Assembly: GCA_037975125.1 (NCBI GenBank)
Contig: CM075857.1
Location: 21,988,822-22,052,821, forward strand
DNA length: 64,000 nucleotides
Source: Latrodectus hesperus
Taxonomy: Eukaryota > Arthropoda > Arachnida > Araneae > Theridiidae
Reading direction: 5' to 3'
This document shows positions 1 to 13,659 of the stretch, one piece after another. The stretch's first letter is position 1. Every line of letters begins with the position of its first letter. A program made the translations under genes and the position numbers. The notes below the pieces were generated by a model. The model did not search any database. It worked only from the letters and a program-made list of their open reading frames with translations, and was not told the origin of the DNA.

Positions 1-395
1 AGATACATTTTATTTCTTGCTATCAGGTAATATCTGTGTCGCGACTTTAACTAATATTTCTCTCATTACCATGAGAGGCGATTCAAAATAAATATTTTCA
101 AACTAAAATAATATCAAAGCTCTAAGAAGTTTATGATATTAAATGTAACAACTCAACTTTGTATTGAAAACGATTTCTGTAACGGAAAAGGATTCTTGTT
201 TTAGGTGAATGACAACCAGTTTCTTTAGAATATTTTTATCAGAAAATTAAAGTTATTTCAAAGTTTTATAGTGTAAAAAATAGAATTTAAAATGTCGTGA
301 TTCTTGTAATTGTGGTTTATTTTAATTAACATGTTTTATTTTAATTTGAACGAAACACACACACACATTCTGCTTGCTTAAAATTCAAAATTTAT

Positions 396-489
396 AGATT
401 ACATAGTGGTGTCAAATGTAAAAAAAAAAAAGATTACATAGTGGTGTCAAATGTAAAAAAAAAGATTACATAGTGGTGTCAAATGTAAA
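396..489 (+). repeat. Three-copy minisatellite
   Basis: A unit beginning AGATTACATAGTGGTGTC, followed by AAATGTA and an A-run, occurs three times in direct orientation, starting near 396, 431 and 463. The cores look identical and only the A-run length differs, so the array is probably young. Confidence 0.9.
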
Positions 490-657
490 TATAAAAAAGT
501 GTATGAGGAAACTGGTTAAGTAAATATATAGAATATTTATGTCGGGGAATTAATAGATTTCAAACCTTCTGAGTTTTGTTCGAAAAAGAAAAATCAAATT
601 GTTAGTTTCAACTTCATTCGGGGTGAAAGATATAAAATTCACTATAAATTTGGCGAT

Positions 658-723
658 AAAAAGTCAAATTTAAAGATGAAGTTGAATTTGAAAAAGTCAA
701 ATTTAAAGATGAAGTTGAATTTG
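658..723 (+). repeat. Two-copy 33-bp tandem repeat
   Basis: Two identical 33-bp units (658-690 and 691-723), each containing GTCAAATTTAAAGATGAAG. The period is a multiple of three, so the overlapping 60-codon frame is repeated rather than broken. That alone does not make it a gene. Confidence 0.85.
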
Positions 724-1154
724 AAAAAGTTTTTTATAGTAAAATGTGTTGATCTCTTCTACACAGACATGGAATTCTCTCAACATGAAGCTGACGCAGA
801 CAGCTTTCGAAATAAGGATAATCCTTTTTGTGCTTGGAGAAAAAACACTTTGGTTTAATGTCAGAGATATTTCCTAAATTTGAATTAATCTGAGTTTTAC
901 ATTAGTTAGGGAAAAAATTCAAGTATATTTCTTATGTTTTGCCATTTATGATTACTAAATCACATTTGATTACTTGAGTAATCCAAATATAAAGAATACT
1001 CAATATTGTTAAGCAGAAAGCAAAATTTTAACCCCGGAAAATGTGTCAAAAATATTATTTTTGTAATATAAATATTTATATAAGCTTAAGCATTAAAATG
1101 TAATTTGTGCTCGTGGCGAAAATTTTCAATTTCACTTAAGACTAGACAAATAAT

Positions 1155-2120
1155 TACATAAGCAATAATTACATAAGAACATAAGGTCTCATTTCTCTAT
1201 GAAAGCAAGATAAGAGGAATTCCCACTTGGCAGTGCTTGCCCAACCCTTACAACAGTGTTAAGTAGGCGATTGAATAATACCAAAAGTTTAACATACCTA
1301 TTTATTGTTTCGTGAAAACCTCACAGCAAATGCTCGAAATGCCACCCACGTGTGTCGTTACACAGTTGACAACGGCGAAGGAACGGCTGACTCACTTTCT
1401 CAAAGATTCCTGGTGCTATATTAATTTCGTCCCCGGAAACAACAATTCTAGTCTTGAGAGCTTCCGCTGATTCTACAGACATCTCGTAAACTAAAAATTT
1501 CATGTGCAACCAGAAGAAAAAATCAAGTGGGTTGAGGTCTGGCGAGCGAGGAGGCCAAGCCACAGGTTCGCTACATCCAAGCCATCGTGCGAGATATGTG
1601 GCATTCCAAAAGTTACAGACCGTGATGGAAAAATGTGCTGGGGCTCCATCGTGCATAAATCACATGTCTCTCTGAAAGGGGAGTTTAACAACGTGCAATA
1701 AACTAGGAAGCTTATGTTTTAAGAAGATACGGTATGTTGCGCCGGTCAAACAGAATGGCATGATGTAAGGGCCTACCAGGTAATCACCAGGAATAACTGC
1801 CCAGATGTTCATAAAAAATTTCTGCTGGTGTCTACGAGGGGTTGTACAGTGGTCATTTTGCCAATGTGTTGATTACATTTTTTAAAGGACATTATTTACT
1901 CTGATTGACTTTCTCCGGTAACCAATAAGAGCGAAATGCAGCTTCTTCTCTGCGGAAATTTGCATATGGTTAATTCGTCATAGATTCTTGATGCGTTTCT
2001 TCTTTCCTCATTTCTGCTTCTCAGAGTGGAATGCGACCCTATGTTCCTATGTAATTATTGCTTGTATGGATGGGTACTATCATCTCTTTTAATTTGAAAA
2101 AAAAACAATTTAGAATTACC

Positions 2121-2123
<3 letters not shown>
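1155..2123 (-). mobile_element. Decayed DD41D (rosa-type) Tc1/mariner element, copy 1
   Basis: The right end (2104-2123) reads AATTTAGAATTACCCTG next to a TA. Its reverse complement matches the terminus CAGGGTGATTTTAAATTG seen at 14891 and 29382. The region just inside it (AATAATTACATAGG, then GTCGCATTCCACTCTGAG on the minus strand) also matches those fragments. The left end carries sub-terminal sequence (TTACATAAG, GGAATTCCCACTTG) but I cannot find the terminal repeat itself, so the left border near 1155 is approximate. The element is about 0.97 kb, shorter than the 1.94-kb relative at 9183-11122, and has lost the N-terminal coding part. A (TA)n array follows the right end. Confidence 0.7.
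1321..1875 (-). pseudogene. DD41D transposase pseudogene, catalytic C-terminal part
   Basis: The minus frame contains MHDGAPAHF (second catalytic Asp), then PRSPDLNPLDFFFW (third Asp), and ends HFEHLL. I count 41 residues between the second and third Asp, which is the DD41D spacing of rosa-like Tc1/mariner elements. The same frame continues upstream of the obvious ORF through a TGA at 1660-1662, where family members have Trp, into MNIWAVIPGDYLVGPY and HWQNDHC. The decayed coding region therefore reaches about 1875. The N-terminal DNA-binding part and the first catalytic Asp are missing, so no active enzyme can be made. Confidence 0.85.

Positions 2124-2207
<84 letters not shown>
2124..2207. 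repeat. (TA)n microsatellite
   Basis: Uninterrupted TA dinucleotides directly abut the right end of the DD41D element. Confidence 0.98.
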
Positions 2208-2210
<3 letters not shown>

Positions 2211-2499
2211 GAGCAGAGCTACGAACTCTTGTAATTCACGAAAAATGCAATAACTGTTCTCAAAACGACCAAGAATTAAAAAAAGAGATTAGATAATCGT
2301 GTTCCCAATGATATCATGTTTTAGTTGATGAATTAATGTGAGATAAAGAATATGCATTGCTAATGAGCATGAACATAATACCCTTTATTAATCTTACTAT
2401 AAAAGTATCTGAGGTGTTATTCTGTTGGATGTGTCATGTTATATAATTATAGCTGATCATGAAGAATTTCATCTTTTCTGAATACTTCTCATGAAGCTA
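2208..2499 (+). repeat. Local duplicate X1 (partner at 3471-3788)
   Basis: This segment starts GAGCAGAGCTACGAAC after a (TA)n array and recurs at 3471 in the same orientation after another (TA)n array. X1 lacks about 26 bp present in the partner (around 3737-3762) and ends exactly where the mariner terminal repeat begins. No coding potential is seen. Confidence 0.9.
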
Positions 2500-3387
2500 T
2501 TAGGTTGGTGCGTATGAAATGTCGGATTCTTAAGTGATTGTATAAAACTGCATATCTTTCTTCAAAAGCTGTTTATTCAATCAAAGTATGCTCCATTCGC
2601 TTCAATACACTTCTCCCAACGAGATTTTAAAGCGTAGATGCCTGTCTTAAAAAATTTTGGTCTTTAGAATTAATAAACTCTGATATCGAGTTTTTTAGAC
2701 TGTCTTCATTTTCATAGTGTTTGCCCCTTAAAAACAGCTCTAAATGCTTGAAAAAATGAAAATCGGTCGGCGAGAGATCCGGAGAATAGGGTGGATGCTG
2801 CAATGATGAGCATACGTTTAACCGATCCAGCTTATTTCGCTCTGTCAGTGCGTGCGGTACCCACTTGTTCATCTTCTTAACCTTGCCAATCTCAGAAAGG
2901 TGTCTCAATATCGTTGTATGGTCAACTTTCATCCTGATAGCAAGTTCCCTCGTGGATACGGCTGGATCCGCTTCCACTAGAGCCTTCAGGTCATCATTCT
3001 TCACAGACGTTTTGGGTCTTCCGCGCGGCTCATTTTGCAGTGAAAAATCGCCAGTCCGAAATTTTTCGAACCAACGCTGCACTTTCCGATCGTTAACCGT
3101 ATTCTCCCTAAACGCTTGGTTTATGTTGCGTGCAGCTTTTGCAGCACTATTACCAAGTTTGTACTCATATAAGAAAATGACGCGAATGTCGGCAGAATTC
3201 ATATCGGCAATAAACTCAAAAGAAATAAAAAAGGGAAGACCTTCGAGAAAACCTATTTTGCTGAAATGAGTCTCTGGCAATGGACAATACGAGTATGAAT
3301 GAGGTTATGCCAAATACAAAAGTATAACGAAAACAGGGAGGAAAACGTCCGCATGTAAAGAGAATCCGACATTTCATACGCACCAAC

Positions 3388-3391
<4 letters not shown>
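2500..3391 (-). mobile_element. Internally deleted mariner, 892 bp, copy 1
   Basis: Terminal inverted repeats of about 30 bp begin TTAGGTTGGTGCGTATGAAA at 2500 and close with TTTCATACGCACCAACCTAA at 3391. Both ends are flanked by TA (2498-2499 and 3392-3393), the mariner target duplication. Full-length mariners are about 1.25-1.3 kb, so roughly 0.4 kb is missing. A second copy of exactly the same length lies at 52857-53748. The right end abuts a (TA)n array. Confidence 0.95.
2577..3280 (-). pseudogene. Mariner transposase lacking its catalytic core (DNA-binding part intact)
   Basis: The open frame runs from 3280 to 2627 (217 codons). The likely true start is Met27 (3202), at MNSADIRVIFLYEYKLG, where mariner proteins usually begin. 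The N-terminal paired helix-turn-helix region is intact, including VQRWFEKFRTGDFSL, the linker GRPKTSVKNDD and a second HTH around STRELAIRMKVDHTTI. After RLNVCSSL the frame jumps straight to QHPPYSPDLSPTDFHFFKHL. The first two catalytic Asp residues are therefore deleted in frame and only the third (PTD) remains. Near the C-terminus a frameshift gives RQASTL and a stop, while the family-like ending lies in the next frame down to 2577. The product could bind terminal repeats but could not cut DNA. Confidence 0.9.

Positions 3392-3470
<79 letters not shown>
3392..3470. repeat. (TA)n microsatellite
   Basis: Pure TA run between the deleted mariner and duplicate X2. Confidence 0.98.
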
Positions 3471-3474
<4 letters not shown>

Positions 3475-3788
3475 GAGCAGAGCTACGAACCTTTGTAATT
3501 CACGAAAAATGCAATAACTGTTATCAAAACGACCAGGAATTAAAAAAAGAGATTAGATAATCGTGTTCCCAATGATATCATGTTTTAGTTGATGAATTAA
3601 TGTGAAATAAAGAATATGCATTGCTAATGAGCATGAACATAATACCCTTTATTAATCTTCCTATAAAAGTATCTGAGGTGTTATTCTGTTGGATGTGTCA
3701 TGTTAACTAATTATAGCTGATCATGAAGAATTTCATTCAGATGAAAAGATTGATGAATATCTTTTCTGAATATTTCTCATGAAGCTAA
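3471..3788 (+). repeat. Local duplicate X2 (partner at 2208-2499)
   Basis: Direct repeat of X1, beginning GAGCAGAGCTACGAAC and running to CTCATGAAGCTA. It keeps a stretch of about 26 bp that X1 has lost, then continues into unique DNA. This side therefore looks like the original locus. Confidence 0.9.
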
Positions 3789-4540
3789 AAACATCTGGAG
3801 AATTTTAAGATGAAATTACTTCTTTATTGTAGAATACCACACATGCCTATAACAGTGTCTAATGTTTTTTCTGCATTGCCTCTTTTCGAGGAAGTTCCAT
3901 TCATTAAACATTTTTACAAATGAAAATCATGCAAAGTTCATTCTGTAAATCATTAAGTTTATTTTGCAACACTTCTGAATTTATTTTATTATAAGATAGT
4001 CCCTTTTTGCTTTATTGTTAAAGTATTGACTAAATATTCCTGATGTAACGCCATGGTAATTTATATCTCTTGATTACTTTTTCATAATACCTGTCCTAAG
4101 GACAGTATAATACAAAGTAACGTTTCCCATTTAAGTTGTTAGAGACAAGCAATCACATGACAGCTGCATTCAAATAAAATAGGAAAAAATGATTTGCTAA
4201 AAAGAATTATTTAAATTTTTGATTTTTTTTTTTCGATATACATTTTACAGATCCACATATTTTTTGTGATTATAGAGCATGTTCCTCAAAAAATAATTTG
4301 ATTATTGAAGGTAATTACATGTATTTTTATGAAATACATGGACATTATGAAACAATAAAAAATCTTAGTGGAGAAAGTTATCATTTTTGTAAATAAATTA
4401 TAAATGAGAAATATATATTTAACTCAACAGTCCATGAAAATGTATGTGATTGTGAAAAAATTAAGGCACTGATTAAAACTAATTTTCCTTAAGTAGGTAA
4501 CTTGGCACAATCTTATGTTTAAGCACATTCTTTATTAATT
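3789..4540. other. AT-rich non-coding stretch
   Basis: I see no gene, repeat family or RNA in this stretch. Reading frames are short on both strands. Confidence 0.5.
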
Positions 4541-4542
4541 TT

Positions 4543-4819
4543 TTTTAAATGGTGGGCACATGATGACGAACCCTACTCCACAACAAGGCCAGGTAGTGCT
4601 ACTCATTTGTCGTTACCCAGCGGGCACCTGTGAACCAAGTCACTGAGGCGAGTAGCGCCATACCACCATAAGCCTGTTTATAGGGTGGGCCAAATTCATA
4701 CATCATCGCAGAACAAAGGACAGAGAAACAAAGTGACATCCATGCCCGAACCAGGATTCGAACCCGGGACCTACCGCTCAGGAGTCAGGAATGCTAACCA
4801 CTAAGCCATGTGGGTTGGC
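4543..4819 (-). mobile_element. tRNA-derived SINE, type 3
   Basis: On the minus strand the element starts GCCAACCCACATGGCTTAG, with an A-box-like GGCTTAGTGGTTAGCA and a B box GGGTTCGAATCC, both features of RNA polymerase III tRNA promoters. The body continues GGCATGGATGTCACTTTG and CCACCCTATAAACAGGC and ends near TGTGCCCACCATTT. A relative lies at 52382-52664. Its head and middle also resemble the head of the SINE at 46176-46479. Confidence 0.8.
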
Positions 4820-5739
4820 ATATTTCCTTAAATTAATAATTAAATATTCTCTGATACCAAGAAATTTTCCAATTCTTATGTTTTGTTTTAAGAAAATGAC
4901 CTTATCTTTAATATTCGGATTATTTCGAATCTCAAAACTAAGGAATCATTGGTAATTTTCTAAATATGAGTAATTTTACATTGAATAACCAAAACAAATA
5001 CAAAATATGGGTTGATATTTTGAATCTAAGTAAATACTTCAATATTTCTCTCTGTACCTTATGTTATCTCTATTTAAAAAAGTTTACTCTCATGAAAAAT
5101 TGTTACCATTCTGAAGAATTATAAGATTTTAAATTTAACAATTACCAAAATACCGTATTTTTTAAACTTCTGAAGTATTTTCTTACACTTGCTAAATCCA
5201 ATCAATAAATTATAAATATTCTACTAATGATTGAATTGAAGAATTTTCTTAGCAAATCCAGAAATTTCATCTCAACTAATATTTGACATGGATAAAATGT
5301 CTGATAGAAAAGTTTTCTTTCATTCACTCAAATTTAAGGGACCACTTTTTACTATCATAGTTATTCCTCCTGACTAATAAAGAGATTATACTGGATATAA
5401 TTCATTTAAATTATTCCTTCGAAATATTCTTTGAAGTCACGTTGGAGGATATTTCTATTTGTTCAAACATAAGACTCATGTATTTATGAAATATGAAAAA
5501 AATACTACATCATGTCAGAACACACTAAGAATAAGAGAATTGATATTAAGTGTGCTTCAGCACACACACGATTAAGAAACCAATGTGTAAAGTCTTTCTT
5601 AAGTTTTAGTTTATGTTAAATTTATAATTAAAATTAGATATAAATTGTATAAATAATTGAAAATACGCTAAGCCAATTTTTACAGTTGACTTTTGAAATG
5701 TTCTTTAAAAAAAATTATTTCTTCTCTATTGCTTAAATT
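4820..5739. other. AT-rich non-coding stretch
   Basis: Nothing recognisable: short frames only, and no element ends apart from the (TA)n that follows. Confidence 0.5.
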
Positions 5740-5744
5740 AAGGA

Positions 5745-5820
<76 letters not shown>
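5740..5820. repeat. (TA)n microsatellite
   Basis: TA run, beginning with GTATA, directly before the 5' end of the first Helitron. Confidence 0.97.
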
Positions 5821-5823
<3 letters not shown>

Positions 5824-6863
5824 TTCGTGTCACGATGTATGTTCCCGATAAACTCCGAAACTACTGAACGGATTTTGATAAAATTTTGTGACCATTTATA
5901 ATATGGTCCAACTTAAAAGATAGAATAGTTTTTATTTCTTTAATTATTGATCTCAATATTTATTATACGACATTAGTGTTTATCTATTGGTTAGTTCTGT
6001 AAGTTCCAAATAGATGGCGGTTTAGCATCTAAGTTGCACAAGTATTCGGGAGATGGCGACGTGTTTATTTTTCTAGATTATATCATTTTAGAGAAAACTA
6101 ACGTCCGCGCGCAAGCGCGTGGTTAAATATAGAATTTACATGCATTTTCATGATATATAATCATACTGTAACAATTTTTTGTGAATCATTTTCATAATTA
6201 TACTTTGTATTGTGTTATTATTGTGCAATGTTCAGTTTGAATATTTTTAATATTATAAATAGTAAAATAAAATTTTATTTATTACTGTTTTTCTCTACTA
6301 ATTTTCATAACACCTCGTAAACATGTAAGTATTTCTTGATAGCCTTTTATTTATTTTTATTTTTATTTTATAATTTGATAATTATTAATTTTTTCAGCAA
6401 TACATTTTGATCTAATTTATTTATTCAAATGATAAATTCTTTTAATATTTTTTTACTTCAGTATAATGCCACGGAAAAATTTTTAGTTTTAATAATTTAA
6501 AATTGAAAAAATAATAGTTCGATGTCAATGTTATCTACCTCATTTATAACAATTTATTTTTAGATGTTTTTAATTTATATAGTATATTTTATAAGTAAGT
6601 CACTGATTACAAACTATAATTTAATATAAGATGAATAAAATGTAAATTCAGAAAGTATATGTTGATTTGCGCTTAATTTCAAAATTTCGATACTTTACCT
6701 ATTACTTTTAAATTTTGGTGAAACGTTTTATTTTTAATCTCATATGAATGAACCTATTTTAATTTTTTTAGATATTAATTTGATTTTACCAAGGAATTAG
6801 TAAAAAAATGATTCAATGTATTATAATTACTCAGCCACAGCAAAGTGTGGCTTGGTCAGCAAT
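5821..6863 (+). mobile_element. Non-autonomous Helitron, copy 1
   Basis: The 5' end reads AATTTCGTGTCACGATGT followed by CCGATAAACTCCGAAACT, a typical arthropod Helitron start. The 3' end has a short hairpin (CCACA ... TGTGG) followed by CTTGGTCAGCA, resembling Helitron 3' termini. The interior shares a splice-donor-like GTAAGT (6325) with copy 2. It then has an acceptor-like TTTACTTCAG (6453-6462) and ATGCCACGG at 6466, which runs into a stop after six codons. The whole rolling-circle Rep/helicase coding region is thus deleted from shortly after its presumed start to just past its stop. The splice reading is inference; the termini are visible. Confidence 0.8.
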
Positions 6864-6869
6864 TCTATA

Positions 6870-9180
<2,311 letters not shown>

Positions 9181-9182
9181 TA

Positions 9183-9490
9183 CAGTATGTCCACTAAAGT
9201 CCCTTATCACCCTCTTAACTTCGGAACAGCTGCTACTATATTTATAAAAATGGTGTCTAGGTATAGTAAAGTAGCCATGCGCTACTGAATGAAACAGACT
9301 ACTGCGTCACCTGGTGGAAAACTGCAGAGTTAGCATTCCTATCTCGAAAACGGAACGAGATAGAGAGAAGAAGTGATTTACAAAGTTGTAGAGCATCCTC
9401 GATTTAGTACGAAAAGATACCTTGTAGGCATTAATGTGAAGAATACAACGGTTAAACGCACATTTGTTGTTTCGTGCTGTGACGTGACAG
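9183..9490 (+). repeat. Left terminal inverted repeat of the DD41D element
   Basis: Pairs with 10816-11122. Shared stretches include GTAGAGCATCCTCGATTTAG and GGCATTAATGTGAAGAATAC. The arm ends at GTGCTGTGACGTG. Confidence 0.92.
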
Positions 9491-9533
9491 AACGATCTAA
9501 GAAAGAAAAAACAAATAGTTATAACAATATACT

Positions 9534-10694
9534 TTATTTAAGATGTTCAAACTTCTCACCGTCTTCTGCAATGCACATTAGGATCCTCGCTTGAAGATCA
9601 CGTTGCACACGTTGGAGCATACATCGTGACACGTTGGAACACGTGACCGTAATGCGTCGTTTAAGGTATTGCAATTTTTGTGGTGGAGTCGCATACACCT
9701 GCTGTTTCAAGTATTCCCACAGGAAAAAGTCTAATGGAGTAAGATCAGGAGAACGTGGAGGCCACTCTTCAAAACCTCCATACCATAATATTTGGTTGCC
9801 AAATTCCATGACGAGGTACTGCTTCACTGGAGATGTCTTGTGAGCAGGTGCGCCATCATGTTGAAACCATAGATTCTTAAGATTAAACAACGGCAGGTTC
9901 TCAACAAAATCGGGTATTACTTTCTGTAGCAATTGTAAATATCGTGCACCCGTTAACGTGTCATTGTAAAATATTGGGCCTATCAGCTTGTTAATGCAAA
10001 TTGCGCACCAAAAGTTAATAGCATACCACATTGGATGTCGAACGTCGACGAAACATTTAGGATTTCCCAGTACCCAGTAAAAGGTGCTTTGCCTATTGTA
10101 CATGCCATTCCGTGAAAAGCATGCCTCATCCGTCCATATTATATCTGCCAAAAATGTTGACTGGACCCGTATCTGATTCATGACGAAGTTGCATCATGCA
10201 TAGCGTCGCTCGGCATCCCCGTCCACTAAAACCTGTTCAGGCTTTTTTCGGTATGGATGAGGACCTGATTCGCTTAGTGTTTTCCAAACCTGACTTTTGC
10301 AGAGACCACAGTGTTGACTGATCTCTCTTACCCTGCATTTCGGTTATGCGAGGGCATATGCTAATACCTCATCCGGTTGAACTTGACGTCCTACCTTAGC
10401 TGGTCTGCCAGATCGAGGTCAACTAGTAACGCAACCTGTCTCCCTTAAACGTTTTACAACAGTTAGGATGGTTTGATGAGAAGGATGCGAGCCTGCAGGG
10501 AAACGTTGGTGGTACAACCTTGCTGCTGATCGTGCCTTGCGTCGACATTCACCGTACAGTAAAACCATCTCACAATACTCAGCTTTGGAATACTCAGTCA
10601 TGACCATGAGCATCAACATACTACAGCCCCAAGAAGGTGTCTCTGTTAGAGCTGTCTCAGGTGAACAGGCATGACGTTTCTTACGTATTTGCAT
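9534..10694 (-). pseudogene. DD41D transposase, one frame with three stop codons
   Basis: A single minus-strand frame of 387 codons from 10694 to 9534 is interrupted only by TGA at 10419-10421, TAA at 10344-10346 and TGA at 10194-10196. The N-terminal part (YSKAEYCEMVLLYGE to TVVKRLRETG) is an HTH region resembling the DUF4817 type. The middle holds EISQHCGLCKSQVWKTL, a second HTH. The catalytic residues are all present: WTDEACFS (first Asp), FQHDGAPAHK (second) and RSPDLTPLDFFLW (third), with 41 residues between the last two. It ends KFEHLK. The stop at 10194 replaces a likely Trp codon and that at 10419 a likely Arg CGA. No frameshift is needed to read the protein, so inactivation looks recent. 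Confidence 0.9.
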
Positions 10695-10815
10695 AATGCA
10701 TACAAATTGTTGGAATTATTTTTAATACTTTCGTTTTTCCCATTTTGAAATAAAATTAAAGAATGTAGTCACGAAAACGATTTTTTGTTTTTTCAAATAT
10801 GCACACGTACGATGT

Positions 10816-11122
10816 GCCACGTCACAGCACAAAATAACAAATGCGCGTTTTAACCGTTGTATTCTTCACATTAATGCCTACCAGATACCTTTTCGTACTA
10901 AATCGAGGATGCTCTACAACTTTGTAAATCACTTTTTTTACCTATCTCGTTCCGTTTCCGAGATACGAATGCTAACTCCACAGTTTTCCACCAGGTGGTG
11001 CGATAGGTGGTTACATTCAGTAGCGCATGGCTACTTTACTACACCTAGACACCACTTTTATGAATATAACAGCAGCCGTTCCGAAGTTAAGAGAGTGGCA
11101 AGGGACTATAGTGGACATACTG
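10816..11122 (-). repeat. Right terminal inverted repeat of the DD41D element
   Basis: Inverted partner of 9183-9490. It keeps the same order of blocks and ends TAGTGGACATACTG next to TA. Confidence 0.92.
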
Positions 11123-12517
<1,395 letters not shown>

Positions 12518-12894
12518 GATTTATAACACTTTGACAAGCCAAGCTCTTTATGCCTTAGCAATGCGAATTTAAATCAATAGGGAGCATCTTTCGTTTTAAT
12601 CAGAGCTCCACGAAGGTGAAAGTACGTCTTTGCTCTTTTTTAAATCCTCCGATAGATGGCACCACCAGAAGATCCACTCCCTCAATTTTGACATTGATAG
12701 GAAGGGGGAGAAATTTTTTTCCAGACCTTTTCACCCATGGTAACTGCTCAATGACCGACCACAGGACTTTCAATTCCATAGATTTAACGAGCACGTACAT
12801 CGCATGTACTCGGTGAGTCTTTGGCGACATTGGGAATCGAACCCCACCCTTTCGGATGGAAGGACGATACCCTAACCACTAGGCTATCACGGCC
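12518..12894 (-). mobile_element. tRNA-derived SINE, type 1
   Basis: The minus strand begins GGCCGTGATAGCCTAGTGG (A box) with GGGTTCGATTCCCAATG (B box). The body contains GGTGGTGCCATCTATCGGAG and CTCTGATTAAAACGAAAG, and the element ends in TTGGCTTGTCAAAGTG before a degraded tail. This is the family seen at 23435, 41051 and elsewhere. Confidence 0.88.
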
Positions 12895-13204
12895 AAGTCG
12901 AATATAAATATTACGAATAAGTCGCTCAGTTACATTGATTCTTTTCTAATTGACAAAATATCTCCTTCACTTCTGTGTATACCAAACTTGAGTCTTAGCA
13001 ATCAACAGTAATTATTTTTTGATAATTAATCAATAAAAAAGCTTTCACTTGTTAATTGTTTGTTTTATCAAACAATTTCTTGAAAAAACCGAAGAATTAT
13101 ATAGATTTGAGAGCTCCAATGAAATATTGAATCTAAACAAAGCAAAGATATTGTTTTGTTGGAGAAAATGTTGTTCTTTTGTAGTTTAGTTAAATAAGAA
13201 GGGA

Positions 13205-13237
<33 letters not shown>

Positions 13238-13659
13238 CACATTTGTTGCCTACTTGAGAGCTGATTATATGCATTTTGATTACATTCTTTTCAATAATTA
13301 GGATAAATTGTATACTTTGCTAATATGAAATAATCAATTCAAACTAAATTTGAATATAAATTTGTAGAATACATACTGAGACTTTAAGTTGAATGAATTC
13401 GTTAGTAAATTTTGAATTGAAATATTTATTCCCTTAAGCATTCAATCAGGTTGTGTTATATATGTGAGTATTAATATATTTTATTATAATGACACTAACA
13501 GATATCTGAAAATAATCAAAGCAATAACATGAAAAAAGTGGTATATTTTTGATCATGTAAATTCCATCGCAGATTATCTACTCCGGAGAACAAAATTCAG
13601 CTAAATGCATGGAAAAATCAAAAACATAATTCAACATTTTTCCTACACACAGTTACGGT
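12895..13659. other. AT-rich non-coding stretch with an A-run
   Basis: A run of about 27 A residues lies near 13211-13237. I see no gene. Confidence 0.5.

Larger units (their letters stand above)
1..1154. other. AT-rich non-coding stretch with two minisatellites
   Basis: No recognisable gene. The longest frame (676-858, 60 codons) owes its first part to the 33-bp repeat at 658-723 and matches nothing I know. The stretch otherwise holds A/T runs and two short tandem repeats, listed separately. Confidence 0.6.
9183..11122 (-). mobile_element. Complete DD41D (rosa-type) Tc1/mariner element with long TIRs
   Basis: The element starts CAGTATGTCCACTA at 9183 and ends TAGTGGACATACTG at 11122, with TA on both sides (9181-9182 and 11123-11124). 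The terminal inverted repeats are long: 9183-9490 pairs with 10816-11122, about 308 bp, with scattered mismatches. Total length is 1940 bp. The arms flank one minus-strand transposase gene. The right end abuts a long (TA)n array. Such long TIRs are far beyond the 20-30 bp usual in mariners. Confidence 0.95.

Noticed and set aside
396..489. CRISPR-like direct repeats
   Set aside because: Only three units, spacers are A-runs, and the genome context is eukaryotic; it is a minisatellite.
676..858. 60-codon plus frame
   Set aside because: Its first half is a 33-bp tandem repeat and the rest matches nothing I know; most likely chance.
1500..1701. Plus and minus overlapping frames at 1500-1701
   Set aside because: Shadows of the DD41D transposase pseudogene on the minus strand.
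2865..3269. 134-codon plus frame opposite the mariner transposase (also 53222-53626)
   Set aside because: Antisense shadow of the transposase frame; no protein-like motifs and fully explained by the minus-strand gene.
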